Notes: generated by a model not told the origin, from the letters alone. Counted from the first letter of the stretch, positions 9,038-18,377 are shown. The stretch is DNA of 64,000 nt from CAXBOO01 sp963977425 (GCA_963977425.1 CAXBOO010000002.1:452546-516545), one strand, 5' to 3'. Program-made: numbers and translations.

Positions 9038-9721
9038 ATGAAAATTTTAAAGCACCTTCCCAATCTGCTCACTTTACTAAATGCAGCCTTTGGTTTTTTA
9101 GCTATAGTTGAGCTTTTTGGAGAGCAATCGATTACGAAACTTTGCCTATTCTTTGGTTTGGGTTTGCTTATGGATGTAGCGGATGGAGCTGTTGCTAGAC
9201 TGCTTAAAGTAAGCTCCGAATTAGGCACACAACTCGATTCCTTGGCAGATGTAATTAGTTTCGGATTATTTCCGGCAGCATTGCTTTACCATTTATTCAT
9301 CGAGCAATGGCCAACACTAGCATTGATTCTGTCTTGCGTAACTATTTCTGCTGCAGTATTGCGTTTGGCTAAGTTCAATTTAAAAACAGATCATGTCCCG
9401 GGTTTTTTCACAGGAATGCCTACGCCTGCATTTGCTGCCTTAGCATTTATACTTTTTATAATTCAGTTAAGTGGTGCTGATGATTTTTCAGGCCATTTCT
9501 TTCCAATCATATTAGGTTTCTATTTAGTTTTTCTACTCAATAGCCAAATTAAATTCCTGAATTTCAAACCAAAACAGTTCAATTCCAAAACCTTAAGTAC
9601 GCGAATTGCCTTTGTTCTATCATTTGTTGCAATACTCGTGTATCCAACCTTCATAAGCTTGGTAATTATTTTACTTTTGTACCACATTATATCAGCTATA
9701 GCATACCGAATTGAATTATGA
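9038..9721 (+). CDS. pssA: CDP-diacylglycerol--serine O-phosphatidyltransferase
   Basis: This membrane enzyme makes phosphatidylserine, the precursor of phosphatidylethanolamine. The CDP-alcohol phosphotransferase signature DGAVAR...G...D...D is present within residues 46-75 (MDVADGAVARLLK then SELGTQLDSLADV). About six to seven hydrophobic helices surround it, with the PTPAFAAL loop in the middle. Its 227 residues match the short (Bacillus/Bacteroidota) PssA type. The stop codon shares four bases (ATGA) with the purS start, which implies coupled translation. A psd partner is not in the window. Confidence 0.93.
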   Translation: MKILKHLPNLLTLLNAAFGFLAIVELFGEQSITKLCLFFGLGLLMDVADGAVARLLKVSSELGTQLDSLADVISFGLFPAALLYHLFIEQWPTLALILSCVTISAAVLRLAKFNLKTDHVPGFFTGMPTPAFAALAFILFIIQLSGADDFSGHFFPIILGFYLVFLLNSQIKFLNFKPKQFNSKTLSTRIAFVLSFVAILVYPTFISLVIILLLYHIISAIAYRIEL

Positions 9722-9969
9722 AATACATCGCGGAAATTGACATCATGCCACAAGAAGCCATTTTAGATCCACAAGGTAAAGCTGTATCAAGCGGTTTACT
9801 TAACCTAGGACTGTCTGGTTTGAGCAATGCAAGAATTGGTAAGCACATACGCTTAGAAGTAGAAGCGGCTAACGAAGCTGATGCTATGGCTATGGCTCAA
9901 AAAGCTTGCGACGAAATGTTGTGCAATAAAATAATGGAATACTCTAAAATTTCTATTACTCAGGCCTAA
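9718..9969 (+). CDS. purS: Phosphoribosylformylglycinamidine synthase subunit PurS
   Basis: An 83-residue protein that links PurL and PurQ in the FGAM synthase complex of purine synthesis. The family pattern is clear: an N-terminal strand KYIAEIDIMP, then ILDPQGKAVSSGLLNLG, then VRIGKHI-like ARIGKHIRLEVEA, and the C-terminal helix ending MCNKIMEYSKI-like (MLCNKIMEYSK). It overlaps pssA by four bases. No purL or purQ is nearby, so the subunit is encoded apart from its partners. It converges on the secreted protein gene at 9971 with a one-base gap. Confidence 0.9.
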   Translation: MKYIAEIDIMPQEAILDPQGKAVSSGLLNLGLSGLSNARIGKHIRLEVEAANEADAMAMAQKACDEMLCNKIMEYSKISITQA

Positions 9970-9970
9970 T

Positions 9971-10471
9971 CTAAGGTCTCAAGTCTAGAATTTTCACTTC
10001 CTTTTTCCCTGGAGATAATTTCACCCAGTGGTTTCGGTGTGCCTTGATGGCAAAATGCAATACTTCTGAGGTTAATAGAACCGGCAATGCCGAACTATGA
10101 ACTATAGGTGAGTCGTTATTGATTAAGCCATTAAACGCACTTATTCCAAAATACAGCTTACCACCATAAAAAGTAGCTTGTTCTAACGACGCCCATAAGC
10201 CTCGTCTAGGAATTGATATTTTTCCTATATCATTGACGTTCATTCTATCGCCTTGCGGAAAAATAAGAACGCCTGAACAATCAACATTTACTTGACCTTC
10301 TAACCTAAATTTGTTACCCAAACTATCCGGCTTGGATTGCACCTTGATGTAATCACCAGTATAAATTCTGGTTCTATTACCTTTAGATAGTTTATCCAAT
10401 ACTGCCATGCACTGCGCCTGTGTTTGGCTATAACTTATTAGTACAATTAAAAGAAGCAGTATTTTTTTCAT
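9971..10471 (-). CDS. Secreted protein of unknown function, last gene of the lptB operon
   Basis: A 166-residue protein with a clear signal peptide (MKKILLLLIVLISYSQTQAQ, residues 1-20). The mature part appears to be mostly beta: TGDYIKVQSK, LEGQVNVDCSGVLIFPQGDRMNVNDIGKI, then a short hydrophobic segment near residue 130 and a polar end. There is no lipobox. I do not recognise a family. Its ATG overlaps the lptB stop by one base (TAATG), so it is almost surely co-translated with lptB. This suggests an envelope role, but nothing in the sequence proves it. Confidence 0.7.
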   Translation of the reverse strand: MKKILLLLIVLISYSQTQAQCMAVLDKLSKGNRTRIYTGDYIKVQSKPDSLGNKFRLEGQVNVDCSGVLIFPQGDRMNVNDIGKISIPRRGLWASLEQATFYGGKLYFGISAFNGLINNDSPIVHSSALPVLLTSEVLHFAIKAHRNHWVKLSPGKKEVKILDLRP

Positions 10472-11202
10472 TACACGTTTCGTTTGAGTTCAAAGTTCTT
10501 TCCAAGATACACTTTTCGAACATTCTCATCAGCAGCCAAATCCTCAGCTGTTCCAGACTTCAATATATTTCCTTCAAAAAGCAAATACGCTTTATCGGTA
10601 ATGGACAACGTTTCTTGAACATTGTGATCGGTAATCAATATTCCGATGTTCTTTTCTTTCAACGAATAAATGATGCTCTGAATATCTTCAACTGCTATTG
10701 GATCTACTCCTGCAAACGGCTCATCCAATAATATAAAACTCGGACTAGTCGCCAATGTTCTTGCAATTTCAGTACGACGTCTTTCGCCACCTGATAGAGA
10801 ATCTCCTTTGTTTTTTCGAATATGTGTTAAACTAAACTCATTCAACAAACTTTCTAGTTTTTCCAACTGTTGAGCTTTGTTAAGATTGGTCATCTCCAAA
10901 ACAGCCAAAATATTGTTTTCAACTGTTAGCTTTCTAAAAACAGATGCTTCTTGTGGTAAGTAACCAATGCCTTTTTTTGCTCGGGCATACATCGGCATGG
11001 ACGAAATATCTTCACCATCTAAATATATTTTACCACCATCGGCTTTTACTAAGCCAACAATCATATAAAAACTGGTTGTTTTTCCGGCTCCATTTGGTCC
11101 TAAAAGCCCAACAATTTGACCTTGTTCAACTACAATGTCCACTCCCTTTACTACGGTGCGGCTTTTGTATTTCTTTATAAGTGCTTTGGCTTCTAATCGC
11201 AT
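10471..11202 (-). CDS. lptB: LPS export ABC transporter ATP-binding protein
   Basis: This cytoplasmic ATPase drives LPS extraction from the inner membrane with LptF and LptG. It has Walker A GPNGAGKTT (about residues 35-43), signature LSGGERRRTEIAR, Walker B FILLDEPFAGVDP with the LptB-typical FAGVDPIAVEDIQ continuation, and H-loop LITDHNV. ATG 11202 gives 243 residues and starts MRLEAKALIKKY; a longer frame to 11247 runs into the upstream gene and has no family support. It lies one base after the stop of the DUF5686 gene. LptE is encoded at 54000. Confidence 0.94.
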   Translation of the reverse strand: MRLEAKALIKKYKSRTVVKGVDIVVEQGQIVGLLGPNGAGKTTSFYMIVGLVKADGGKIYLDGEDISSMPMYARAKKGIGYLPQEASVFRKLTVENNILAVLEMTNLNKAQQLEKLESLLNEFSLTHIRKNKGDSLSGGERRRTEIARTLATSPSFILLDEPFAGVDPIAVEDIQSIIYSLKEKNIGILITDHNVQETLSITDKAYLLFEGNILKSGTAEDLAADENVRKVYLGKNFELKRNV

Positions 11203-11203
11203 A

Positions 11204-13669
11204 CTAAAACTTGAACTGGAATTTAGCTCTAATACCGTAACGAACAATATTAGGATTATCTAAATACGACAAACGATACAATCCTTCTAAACGAAGAAAT
11301 TTAAATATATTTTCTATTCCTATAGAAGCTTCTAAATACGGTTTCTTCTCAAGTGTATTGATAAAATCTGGCAAACCTGTTTCTACTTCCGGATTCAATT
11401 TATATCGACCATAAACCGCTTTAGCTGTCACCAATTCTCTCCATTTCAGCTTTTTAAGCAATGGCACTCTATTTAAGAAAAAGCCTTGAAAATGGTGCTC
11501 GCCATATAAAGCTATAAAATCAGTACTTACAAATTCAAAAAAGTTCATGGTATTGAAAGCGTCTTGTTGTAAGAAAAATGTTTCGTTTCCTACGTGCACT
11601 TCCTGCAACGGATAAGGTGCATTCCCCCAAGTTTTACCACCCTCAACTTTCCAACTCAAGTCACCAAAAATTCCTAATGGTGTTGTATGCTGAACCGACA
11701 ATCGCAATTTTTGATATTCGAAATCGCCATAGGTTGGCATTTTCACACCAAAGGTTAAACTCCCTTGTATTACAGGATAGTCCGACCCCAAACTGATGCG
11801 ATCAAATTCTCCTTCCACGAATTTTTCTCGGTAAGCAAATCGTGTACCAATGGTCACTTCCGACAAGCTAATCAAATCGTTTTCACCTCTAGTGGTATCA
11901 CGACTATTGCCTCTAATTACACCCGCAAAACTTAACGACCCTAAAGCCTTCAAATCGGTATGTCTTGCACCTATTTCGGAAGAAAACCCTGGCTGCCATT
12001 CTCTAGACAATGACATTCCAAAAGTGCTTTCTAAACTCAATTTTGTAGCCGGATTTCTTCTAAAAGCGGAAGAGAAAACATTGTCTTGATCAATAGAATT
12101 ACTGCTTTGTCCAAGTTGAACTATATCTTTTGAGTACTTGGCTTTTAAAATGGTTCTTGGCGACTTATCTAGAAAATAAAATGTGCTTAAACCATATTTC
12201 CATTTCTTATCCAACAAACCATACGCGCCGAAACCTTCTATAGCTAATCGCGTTGAGAATTTATTACTTGTTCGCATTCCAAATCGAAAACGATTTCCCT
12301 CAACTGGGTTGTATGAATACAGTTTACTATAAGGTCCCAATTCAACATTCCCGATAACTTTATACCCTGTAAATACTATCTGAATAAGTTCTAGATATGT
12401 ATTGAATTTGGGCACCGTTTTTAGTGAATCTACCATCGTATAAACCTTCAATTCTGAAGTTGATAGCGATTCGTGACGTGCTTCTGCCCAAAAGTCTTTG
12501 GTTTTCATTTTATGATCATCCAAAACCTCGGTTGGCCTAGCAGCATCAAAAAAATCAGGGTCTTTGGGTTGGTTGATGGTGTAGTTCTGATAAGAAGATG
12601 TTTTCTTTCCGAACATCCCCATAGCTTTATCACCAAGACTAAAATCCACCAACAGTTTATCGCGTTTCAACAACCAATGTTCATCCTGATACAAGAAATC
12701 TTGCTCAAACATAAACGAACGAATAAAGTTGACGTTAGCATCTTCTGACATCTCAGCAGAAATACTAGCTACTGCATAAGTTTCGGCGTCGACATACAAA
12801 TCACCAGAAAACAAAGGTTCTCCAAATCGTTTTGGAACAAAGCGCAACTGAAAGGTCTTACGCCCTTCTACCGCTATGCTATCCAATAAATAATATCGAT
12901 AATAAATCAGTCCACCGGCAGCTATGGGAGAGATAAAACTTCTACCAAACAAACGAACGTTATTGTCGTAAATATCAATAGACTGATACATTTCACCTAA
13001 GACAGACGTAACTGATTCGTTTTCCAAACCACTTACTTTAGTGGCTTTAACAATCTCTTTTTTCAAACGTGGATCGCGACGGTAATAAAAATCGGACAGA
13101 GATTCTGACAAGAAAATGGGTAAATAATTTTTCCCGTTAGTAGTATCCATATTCTCGAACATAAACTGGAAAGGACGCATCACCTTTCGGTTCTGAAAAT
13201 CCTCGCTTATGTTGTTCATATCGAACTCCAACTTATTGTATATCTCAACTTCGTAAGCGCCTAATTTATCCGGTGCATTTTTAGATCGATTAGAAATAAC
13301 AGCCTTAATAATCGGAATGGCTGGATTCTCTTTTTTTGGTCGAGCTTTGATTTCAACCGCTTTTAAATTGACTTGATTGGTTTTTAATTCAATCGTAAAA
13401 TTGGATTTAGGAATATCAGATTTAGCAATGGCAAAAGCACTATATCCAATGCAGCTAATAATTAGTGTATCCTTTGGGTTGATGGAATTTTTAATTACAA
13501 ATTTCCCCTCAAAATCGGTAATTGCTCCAATTGATGTGCCTTTAAATACTAGAGTCGCAAAGGGAACTGGCTCCCTGGTTTCGAAATCTAACACGGTACC
13601 CTCAACCGTTTGAGAGATGGCTGTAAAACCAAAAAACAGCAGCAACAATGTGACTAAAAACTGCCTCAT
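11204..13669 (-). CDS. DUF5686-type outer-membrane protein with carboxypeptidase-like regulatory domain
   Basis: 821 residues with a signal peptide (to about residue 19, ...FTAISQ). Next is a carboxypeptidase-regulatory-like (CarbD) domain at about 20-105 (VEGTVLDFETREPVPFATLVFKGT, then TDFEGKFVI). The long remainder is of DUF5686 type and rich in alternating aromatic strands, ending in KFQFKF, an outer-membrane barrel-like terminus. It lacks a TonB plug with the typical receptor signature, so it is not a normal SusC. Its function is unknown in the family. The ATG overlaps the tatC stop by one base and it sits upstream of lptB, in an envelope-assembly operon. Confidence 0.85.
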   Translation of the reverse strand: MRQFLVTLLLLFFGFTAISQTVEGTVLDFETREPVPFATLVFKGTSIGAITDFEGKFVIKNSINPKDTLIISCIGYSAFAIAKSDIPKSNFTIELKTNQVNLKAVEIKARPKKENPAIPIIKAVISNRSKNAPDKLGAYEVEIYNKLEFDMNNISEDFQNRKVMRPFQFMFENMDTTNGKNYLPIFLSESLSDFYYRRDPRLKKEIVKATKVSGLENESVTSVLGEMYQSIDIYDNNVRLFGRSFISPIAAGGLIYYRYYLLDSIAVEGRKTFQLRFVPKRFGEPLFSGDLYVDAETYAVASISAEMSEDANVNFIRSFMFEQDFLYQDEHWLLKRDKLLVDFSLGDKAMGMFGKKTSSYQNYTINQPKDPDFFDAARPTEVLDDHKMKTKDFWAEARHESLSTSELKVYTMVDSLKTVPKFNTYLELIQIVFTGYKVIGNVELGPYSKLYSYNPVEGNRFRFGMRTSNKFSTRLAIEGFGAYGLLDKKWKYGLSTFYFLDKSPRTILKAKYSKDIVQLGQSSNSIDQDNVFSSAFRRNPATKLSLESTFGMSLSREWQPGFSSEIGARHTDLKALGSLSFAGVIRGNSRDTTRGENDLISLSEVTIGTRFAYREKFVEGEFDRISLGSDYPVIQGSLTFGVKMPTYGDFEYQKLRLSVQHTTPLGIFGDLSWKVEGGKTWGNAPYPLQEVHVGNETFFLQQDAFNTMNFFEFVSTDFIALYGEHHFQGFFLNRVPLLKKLKWRELVTAKAVYGRYKLNPEVETGLPDFINTLEKKPYLEASIGIENIFKFLRLEGLYRLSYLDNPNIVRYGIRAKFQFKF

Positions 13670-14472
13670 TAAACCGCTTTATTTTTTATAACTCTGCGCG
13701 CAATTAGTATGCTGATTTCGTACAAAAACATAACCGGAATAGTCACCAATATTTGACTCATTACATCAGGAGGTGTAATAATAGCCGATAATACAAGTAC
13801 TATAACCAATGCATGTTTTCTATACGTTTTCAACAACTCAGGTGTTACAAATCCCAATTTCGCTAAGAAATAAATAAGGATAGGCAATTGAAAAATCAAT
13901 CCACTTGCCAATGTAACCGAACTTACTGTTGTAATAAAACTGTTGAGGTTTATTTGGTTTGCCACCAACTCACTGACTTGATATCCACCTAAAAACAAAA
14001 CGGATAATGGAGCAATTAAATAATACCCAAACAACACACCTGCGGCGAACAAAAAAGATGAAAAGAAAACAACTCCGCGTGTAGATTTTATTTCGCCTTT
14101 AGTTAGACCAGGTTTTAAAAACAACCAAACTTGAGTGATAAGAAAAGGAAAAGAAATTATTACCCCACCAATTAGCGACACCATAATATGGGTACTTAAC
14201 TGGCCAGACATAGAGATGTTTTGCAACACAAAATCAAATGATTCGAAACAAAACGAATCTCCCAAATGCAGCATTTGAGAAAAACTACAAAGCCATCTGT
14301 ATGTGACAAAATCGACGCTTTTCGGTCCAAATATGACCACATCAAACACCCAACTTTTGGCTATGAAAGCCACAACTGCGCCAATAATGATGGCTATGAA
14401 CGCATATATAACTCTCCACCTAAGTTCTTCTAGATGGTCTAGGAAAGACATTTCTTCTTGCTTATCGGCCAT
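13669..14472 (-). CDS. tatC: Sec-independent protein translocase TatC
   Basis: This is the core receptor of twin-arginine export of folded proteins. It has 267 residues and about six membrane helices. The N-terminal family signature SFLDHLEELRWRVIYA (residues 9-24) is intact, as is FLKPGLTKGE near the middle (normally F.xPGL...E) with its conserved Pro and Glu. There is a periplasmic insert between helices 1 and 2 (residues about 45-90) bearing two cysteines. No tatA is adjacent. It lies 3 bases after kdsD, in the same minus-strand operon as lptB. Confidence 0.94.
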   Translation of the reverse strand: MADKQEEMSFLDHLEELRWRVIYAFIAIIIGAVVAFIAKSWVFDVVIFGPKSVDFVTYRWLCSFSQMLHLGDSFCFESFDFVLQNISMSGQLSTHIMVSLIGGVIISFPFLITQVWLFLKPGLTKGEIKSTRGVVFFSSFLFAAGVLFGYYLIAPLSVLFLGGYQVSELVANQINLNSFITTVSSVTLASGLIFQLPILIYFLAKLGFVTPELLKTYRKHALVIVLVLSAIITPPDVMSQILVTIPVMFLYEISILIARRVIKNKAV

Positions 14473-14475
14473 ATT

Positions 14476-15438
14476 CTAAAATATACCTGCTTTTAATATT
14501 TGGTGCAAATGTACCAAACCAATGTAAGCGCCGTCGCGTAAAACAATAACTTGACTCACAGATCTTTTTTCCATCTCTTGAAAAGCATCGTAGGCACTTG
14601 TATTTGCTTCCAAACACAAAGGATTTACAGCGGCTAAATCGGAAGCATTCAAGGCTTCATCTTGTAATAAAAACCGGCGAATATCGCCATCGGTTATAAT
14701 GCCTTGTATCTTACCATTCTCGGTCACTACCGTTGCTCCTAGCTTGTGATTCGTTATAGATTCCACAATTTTTTTCACATCCGTATTGGCCGAAATTTCT
14801 GGTTTAGAGCCTTCTTCCAAAACATCTTCTAAACGGAGATATAGTTTTTTACCTAATGAACCACCTGGGTGATATTTCGCGAAATCTTCTGCTCCAAATT
14901 TCCTAAGTCGTATTAAACTTACAGCTAAGGCATCCCCCATAACCAATTGCATAGTAGTGCTACAAGTAGGCGCTAAGTTATTAGGGTCAGATTCGCGTTC
15001 AAGTTCTGTTTTTAAAAAAACATGAGATTGTGTCGCCAATACAGATTCTGAATTGGAGCTTACACCAATTATTTTCACATCAAAATCAAGCAACAAGGGC
15101 ACCAAAACCTTAATCTCAGGAGAATTTCCACTGTTGCTAATCATCAGCACCACATCGTTTGGCTGTACCATACCCAAATCGCCATGAACAGCTTCTGCAG
15201 CATGCAAAAACATACTAGGTGTACCCGTACTATTGAAGGTAGCGGCAATTTTCTGAGCGATGATAGCTGATTTTCCTATTCCACAAAAAATAACTCTGCC
15301 TTTACAATGAAACAATACATCCAAAGCCTCTACAAACGACGAGTCCAAGTTAGTTTCCAATCGATTAAGGTGTTTCGCCTGTAAAGCAATACTCTCTTTA
15401 GCAAAAGGCAAAATATCATTCATAGAAATGGGCAACAT
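14476..15438 (-). CDS. kdsD: Arabinose-5-phosphate isomerase (KpsF/GutQ family)
   Basis: It interconverts ribulose-5-phosphate and arabinose-5-phosphate, the first step toward KDO for LPS. A SIS domain covers residues about 30-180 (FCGIGKSAIIAQKIAATFNSTG, then MISNSGNSPE), followed by the AKYHPGGSLGKKL linker and two CBS modules at about 205-320 (GIITDGDIRRFL is a good CBS end). At 320 residues it is full length. ATG 15438 is used; a second ATG lies 15 bases inside. It leads the operon kdsD-tatC-DUF5686-lptB, so LPS synthesis and LPS export genes are linked. Confidence 0.93.
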   Translation of the reverse strand: MLPISMNDILPFAKESIALQAKHLNRLETNLDSSFVEALDVLFHCKGRVIFCGIGKSAIIAQKIAATFNSTGTPSMFLHAAEAVHGDLGMVQPNDVVLMISNSGNSPEIKVLVPLLLDFDVKIIGVSSNSESVLATQSHVFLKTELERESDPNNLAPTCSTTMQLVMGDALAVSLIRLRKFGAEDFAKYHPGGSLGKKLYLRLEDVLEEGSKPEISANTDVKKIVESITNHKLGATVVTENGKIQGIITDGDIRRFLLQDEALNASDLAAVNPLCLEANTSAYDAFQEMEKRSVSQVIVLRDGAYIGLVHLHQILKAGIF

Positions 15439-15530
15439 AAATAGCGTAATTGATTATTTGCGGGTAAATTTATTCTTATCTTTAGACTTAATAAAGAATT
15501 TCTGAATTTCACCCTACTTTAACTTTCCCA

Positions 15531-17714
15531 ATGGTTAAACAGCACGATACAATTGGCGCTTTAAAAAAGTTTTTTGGTTTCAACCAATTTAAAGGCCAAC
15601 AAGAATCTATCATCAACAGCATACTCAATAGAAACGACACATTTGTCATCATGCCTACGGGTGGTGGAAAATCGCTTTGCTATCAGTTACCGGCTTTAAT
15701 GCAAGAAGGCACGGCCTTGGTTGTTTCACCTTTAATAGCCTTGATGAAAAATCAGGTAGACAGTATAAGGAGTTTTGCTACCGACGACAGTGTTGCTCAC
15801 GTACTGAATTCTTCATTGAGTAAAGTTGAAACCAACAGAGTATTTGATGATGTACGAGCCGGCAAAACAAAATTGCTATTTGTTGCGCCCGAGTCGTTGG
15901 GTAAAGAAAGTTATGTAGAGATTTTCAAAGAAATCACCATCTCTTTTGTAGCCATAGATGAGGCGCACTGTATATCAGAATGGGGACATGATTTCAGACC
16001 TGAATACAGAAAGATTAAAGAAACTGTTGGAGCAATTTCAAACTGCCCTATCATAGCCCTAACAGCTACTGCAACAGAAAAAGTAGCTCAAGACATTCAG
16101 AAATCATTGGGAATGAAAGATGCTGTAGTTTACAAAGACTCTTTCAATCGAGACAATTTATTCTACGAGGTTCGACCTAAGAAAGATGCTCTCAAACAAA
16201 TAGTAAAACACATCAAGCAAAACGAGGGCAAATCAGGAATTATTTATTGTCTTTCAAGAAAAAAAGTGGAAGAATTAGCCTCCACTCTTCAGTTAAATGG
16301 CATTAAAGCTTTACCCTACCACGCTGGTTTAGACGCTTCATTACGAGCAAAAACACAAGACCAGTTCTTGATGGAAGATGTTGATGTAATAGTTGCTACT
16401 ATTGCCTTCGGAATGGGTATAGACAAGCCTGATGTACGGTATGTTATTCACTACAGTATTCCTAAAAGTATAGAAAGCTATTATCAAGAAACTGGTAGAG
16501 CAGGACGTGACGGTGGTCAAGGTGTCTGCATTTCATTCTATAGTTACAAAGACTTAGAAAAACTAGAGAAATTCTTAAACAACAAAAGCGGTTCGGAAAG
16601 AGAAGTCGGGAGACAGCTACTCGAAGAAATCACTTCGTTTTCTGAAACATCGCTGTGTAGACGTAAATTTTTACTGCATTACTTTGGAGAAGAGTACAAT
16701 GAAGAAGCGTGCAACAAAATGTGCGACAACTGCAAAAACCCGAGAGAAAAAGTAGATTGTACCGATGAGGTAGTATTGCTAATGAATTGCGTGGACTCGC
16801 TTAAAGAGCAAAGCAAAGCTCCCTATATAATCTCTCTTGTAACAGGTAAAACCAACAACGAAATAAAACAATACAAAGGCAGTGAAAATCCGTTTTTTAG
16901 CAAAGGAAACCATAAGGACGATCGATTTTGGAATGCAGCAATTCGCCAATGCGTTTTAGCTGGTTTATTAAGAAAAGATGTAGAAAGTTTTGGCGTAATA
17001 AAATTCACTGAAAAAGGAAGCGAATACCTTAAAAACCCAGTTCCTGTAAAAATTGTAAAAGAGCACGATTACAGTGGCACAGACGACAATGATGAAGGCG
17101 GAAATTCAGCCAAAGGAGCAGCAAGCGATGCTACATTATTCAAAATGCTGAAAGATTTAAGAAAAAGCCTTTCTAAGAAAAACAATGTACCACCATTCGT
17201 TATTTTCCAAGACCCTTCCTTGGAAGACATGTCTACTCAGTACCCTATCACCAACGATGAACTCAGAAAAATTTTCGGTGTTAGCGAAGGGAAAATAAGA
17301 AAGTACGGTAAAGACTTCAGCGAATTAATAGCCAAATACGTTGAAGAAAACAACATCGAAAGACCCGATGATTTTGTGATGAGAAACCCTGCCAACAAAG
17401 GCGGTTTACGCATACACATTATTCAAAGTGTGGATAGAAAAGTACCACTTGATGAAATTGCAAAAGGCAAACAGGTAGATTTTGAAACCATTCTTACAGA
17501 GATGGAAAAAATTGTTGCTTCCGGATCTAAACTCAACATTTCATATTATTTAGAAGACGAATTAGATAGCGACGATATCGAAGAAATATTTGACTATTTC
17601 ATGGAATCTGAAACAGACGAAATTACTGCAGCGCTTGAAGAATTTGATGACGCTTACACTGAAGAAGAACTTCGGTTAGTGAAAATAAAATTCATGAGCG
17701 AGGTGGCGAATTAA
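15531..17714 (+). CDS. recQ: ATP-dependent DNA helicase RecQ
   Basis: A 3'-5' superfamily-2 helicase for recombination and fork repair. It has Walker A MPTGGGKSLCYQLPAL (about residues 41-56), DEAH box AIDEAHCISEWGHDFRPEY, and motif VI QETGRAGRDG. The RecQ zinc site uses four cysteines (CRRKFL...EEACNKMCDNC), then comes the winged-helix RQC domain. An HRDC domain occupies about residues 540-610 (PPFVIFQDPSLEDM...). About 110 further residues, acidic at the end, resemble the helical C-terminal extension seen in Bacteroidota RecQ. It is 727 residues long and divergent from kdsD. Confidence 0.96.
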   Translation: MVKQHDTIGALKKFFGFNQFKGQQESIINSILNRNDTFVIMPTGGGKSLCYQLPALMQEGTALVVSPLIALMKNQVDSIRSFATDDSVAHVLNSSLSKVETNRVFDDVRAGKTKLLFVAPESLGKESYVEIFKEITISFVAIDEAHCISEWGHDFRPEYRKIKETVGAISNCPIIALTATATEKVAQDIQKSLGMKDAVVYKDSFNRDNLFYEVRPKKDALKQIVKHIKQNEGKSGIIYCLSRKKVEELASTLQLNGIKALPYHAGLDASLRAKTQDQFLMEDVDVIVATIAFGMGIDKPDVRYVIHYSIPKSIESYYQETGRAGRDGGQGVCISFYSYKDLEKLEKFLNNKSGSEREVGRQLLEEITSFSETSLCRRKFLLHYFGEEYNEEACNKMCDNCKNPREKVDCTDEVVLLMNCVDSLKEQSKAPYIISLVTGKTNNEIKQYKGSENPFFSKGNHKDDRFWNAAIRQCVLAGLLRKDVESFGVIKFTEKGSEYLKNPVPVKIVKEHDYSGTDDNDEGGNSAKGAASDATLFKMLKDLRKSLSKKNNVPPFVIFQDPSLEDMSTQYPITNDELRKIFGVSEGKIRKYGKDFSELIAKYVEENNIERPDDFVMRNPANKGGLRIHIIQSVDRKVPLDEIAKGKQVDFETILTEMEKIVASGSKLNISYYLEDELDSDDIEEIFDYFMESETDEITAALEEFDDAYTEEELRLVKIKFMSEVAN

Positions 17715-17732
17715 GCTTCAAATTAGAATTGA

Positions 17733-17761
17733 CAAAAAAAAGGCGACCCGAAGACCACCTT
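17733..17761 (-). terminator. UUCG-loop terminator between recQ and the lipoprotein gene
   Basis: Minus-strand RNA can form a 9-pair stem (AAGGUGGUC with GGUCGCCUU, including wobble pairs) closed by a UUCG tetraloop and followed by a U-run (bases 17740-17734). It would end the lipoprotein transcript; on the plus strand it could also slow recQ transcription, though the T-tract there is weak. Confidence 0.7.
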
Positions 17762-17791
17762 ATACTTTTAGTTGCTTAGAAAATAACTCAA

Positions 17792-18295
17792 CTACAGCTT
17801 TGCCGTCGCATCAAAAGTCCCGTTGCGTACTATGCAACAGTCTCCATTTTTATTATAAAGTATACCTTCAAAAGTTCCAGTAATAATTTTACCCTCTAGT
17901 TGTGTGACATTTATTTTAATTTTAGATTCAATAAAGTTCGGACCAGTAATTACCGAATTGTATAAATTCTCGTCGTCGTTGCCTGTACCTTTTCGGAAAA
18001 CCATAAAGATATCCGTATCCTCGCTACGTTCAATTTCACCCGTATTTTTAAATGTTCCATTCACCCCTAATGTCGGTGCATTATCAATGGTGGTAGCATT
18101 AATAGTATAAAAATTCAGTGCACGAATAGGGTTGCAAACGTTTGGCGCTATATGTTCTACTTTACCATCGTATTCAATATCGGCTTCAACAAATGAGGTT
18201 TGTTGATCATCCAATTGACCATTTACTTTATCCTTAATTTTATCGCAGCCGATAAGTGTCACGGCTAAAAGAAAACTTGCAATTTTAAATTTCAT
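17792..18295 (-). CDS. Putative lipoprotein of unknown function
   Basis: A 167-residue protein with a lipoprotein signal: a hydrophobic stretch then LIGCDK, lipidated Cys at residue 17. The mature chain is polar and beta-rich (VEADIEYDGKVEHIAPNVCN, TLGVNGTFKNTG, GTFEGILYNKNGDCCIVRNGTFDATAKL) and carries Cys pairs. Repeated GTF(K/E/D) strands suggest a small lipocalin- or Ig-like barrel, but I recognise no named family. It stands alone, between convergent recQ and the M20 gene, with its own candidate promoter and terminator. Confidence 0.75.
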   Translation of the reverse strand: MKFKIASFLLAVTLIGCDKIKDKVNGQLDDQQTSFVEADIEYDGKVEHIAPNVCNPIRALNFYTINATTIDNAPTLGVNGTFKNTGEIERSEDTDIFMVFRKGTGNDDENLYNSVITGPNFIESKIKINVTQLEGKIITGTFEGILYNKNGDCCIVRNGTFDATAKL

Positions 18296-18311
18296 TGTAC
18301 ATATGTTTTTA

Positions 18312-18342
18312 CAAACATGGCCAATGAATGTCGTAGAAACAA
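18312..18342 (-). promoter_or_regulatory. Candidate promoter of the lipoprotein gene
   Basis: On the minus strand a TTG (18342-18340) is followed after 20 bases by CATGTTTG (18319-18312), one mismatch from the Bacteroidota -7 consensus TAnnTTTG. The ATG is 17 bases further on. Both halves and the spacing fit, so this is a reasonable prediction. Confidence 0.4.
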
Positions 18343-18377
18343 TACGTCAATTTGCGTATTTAAGAAACTGATAATTG

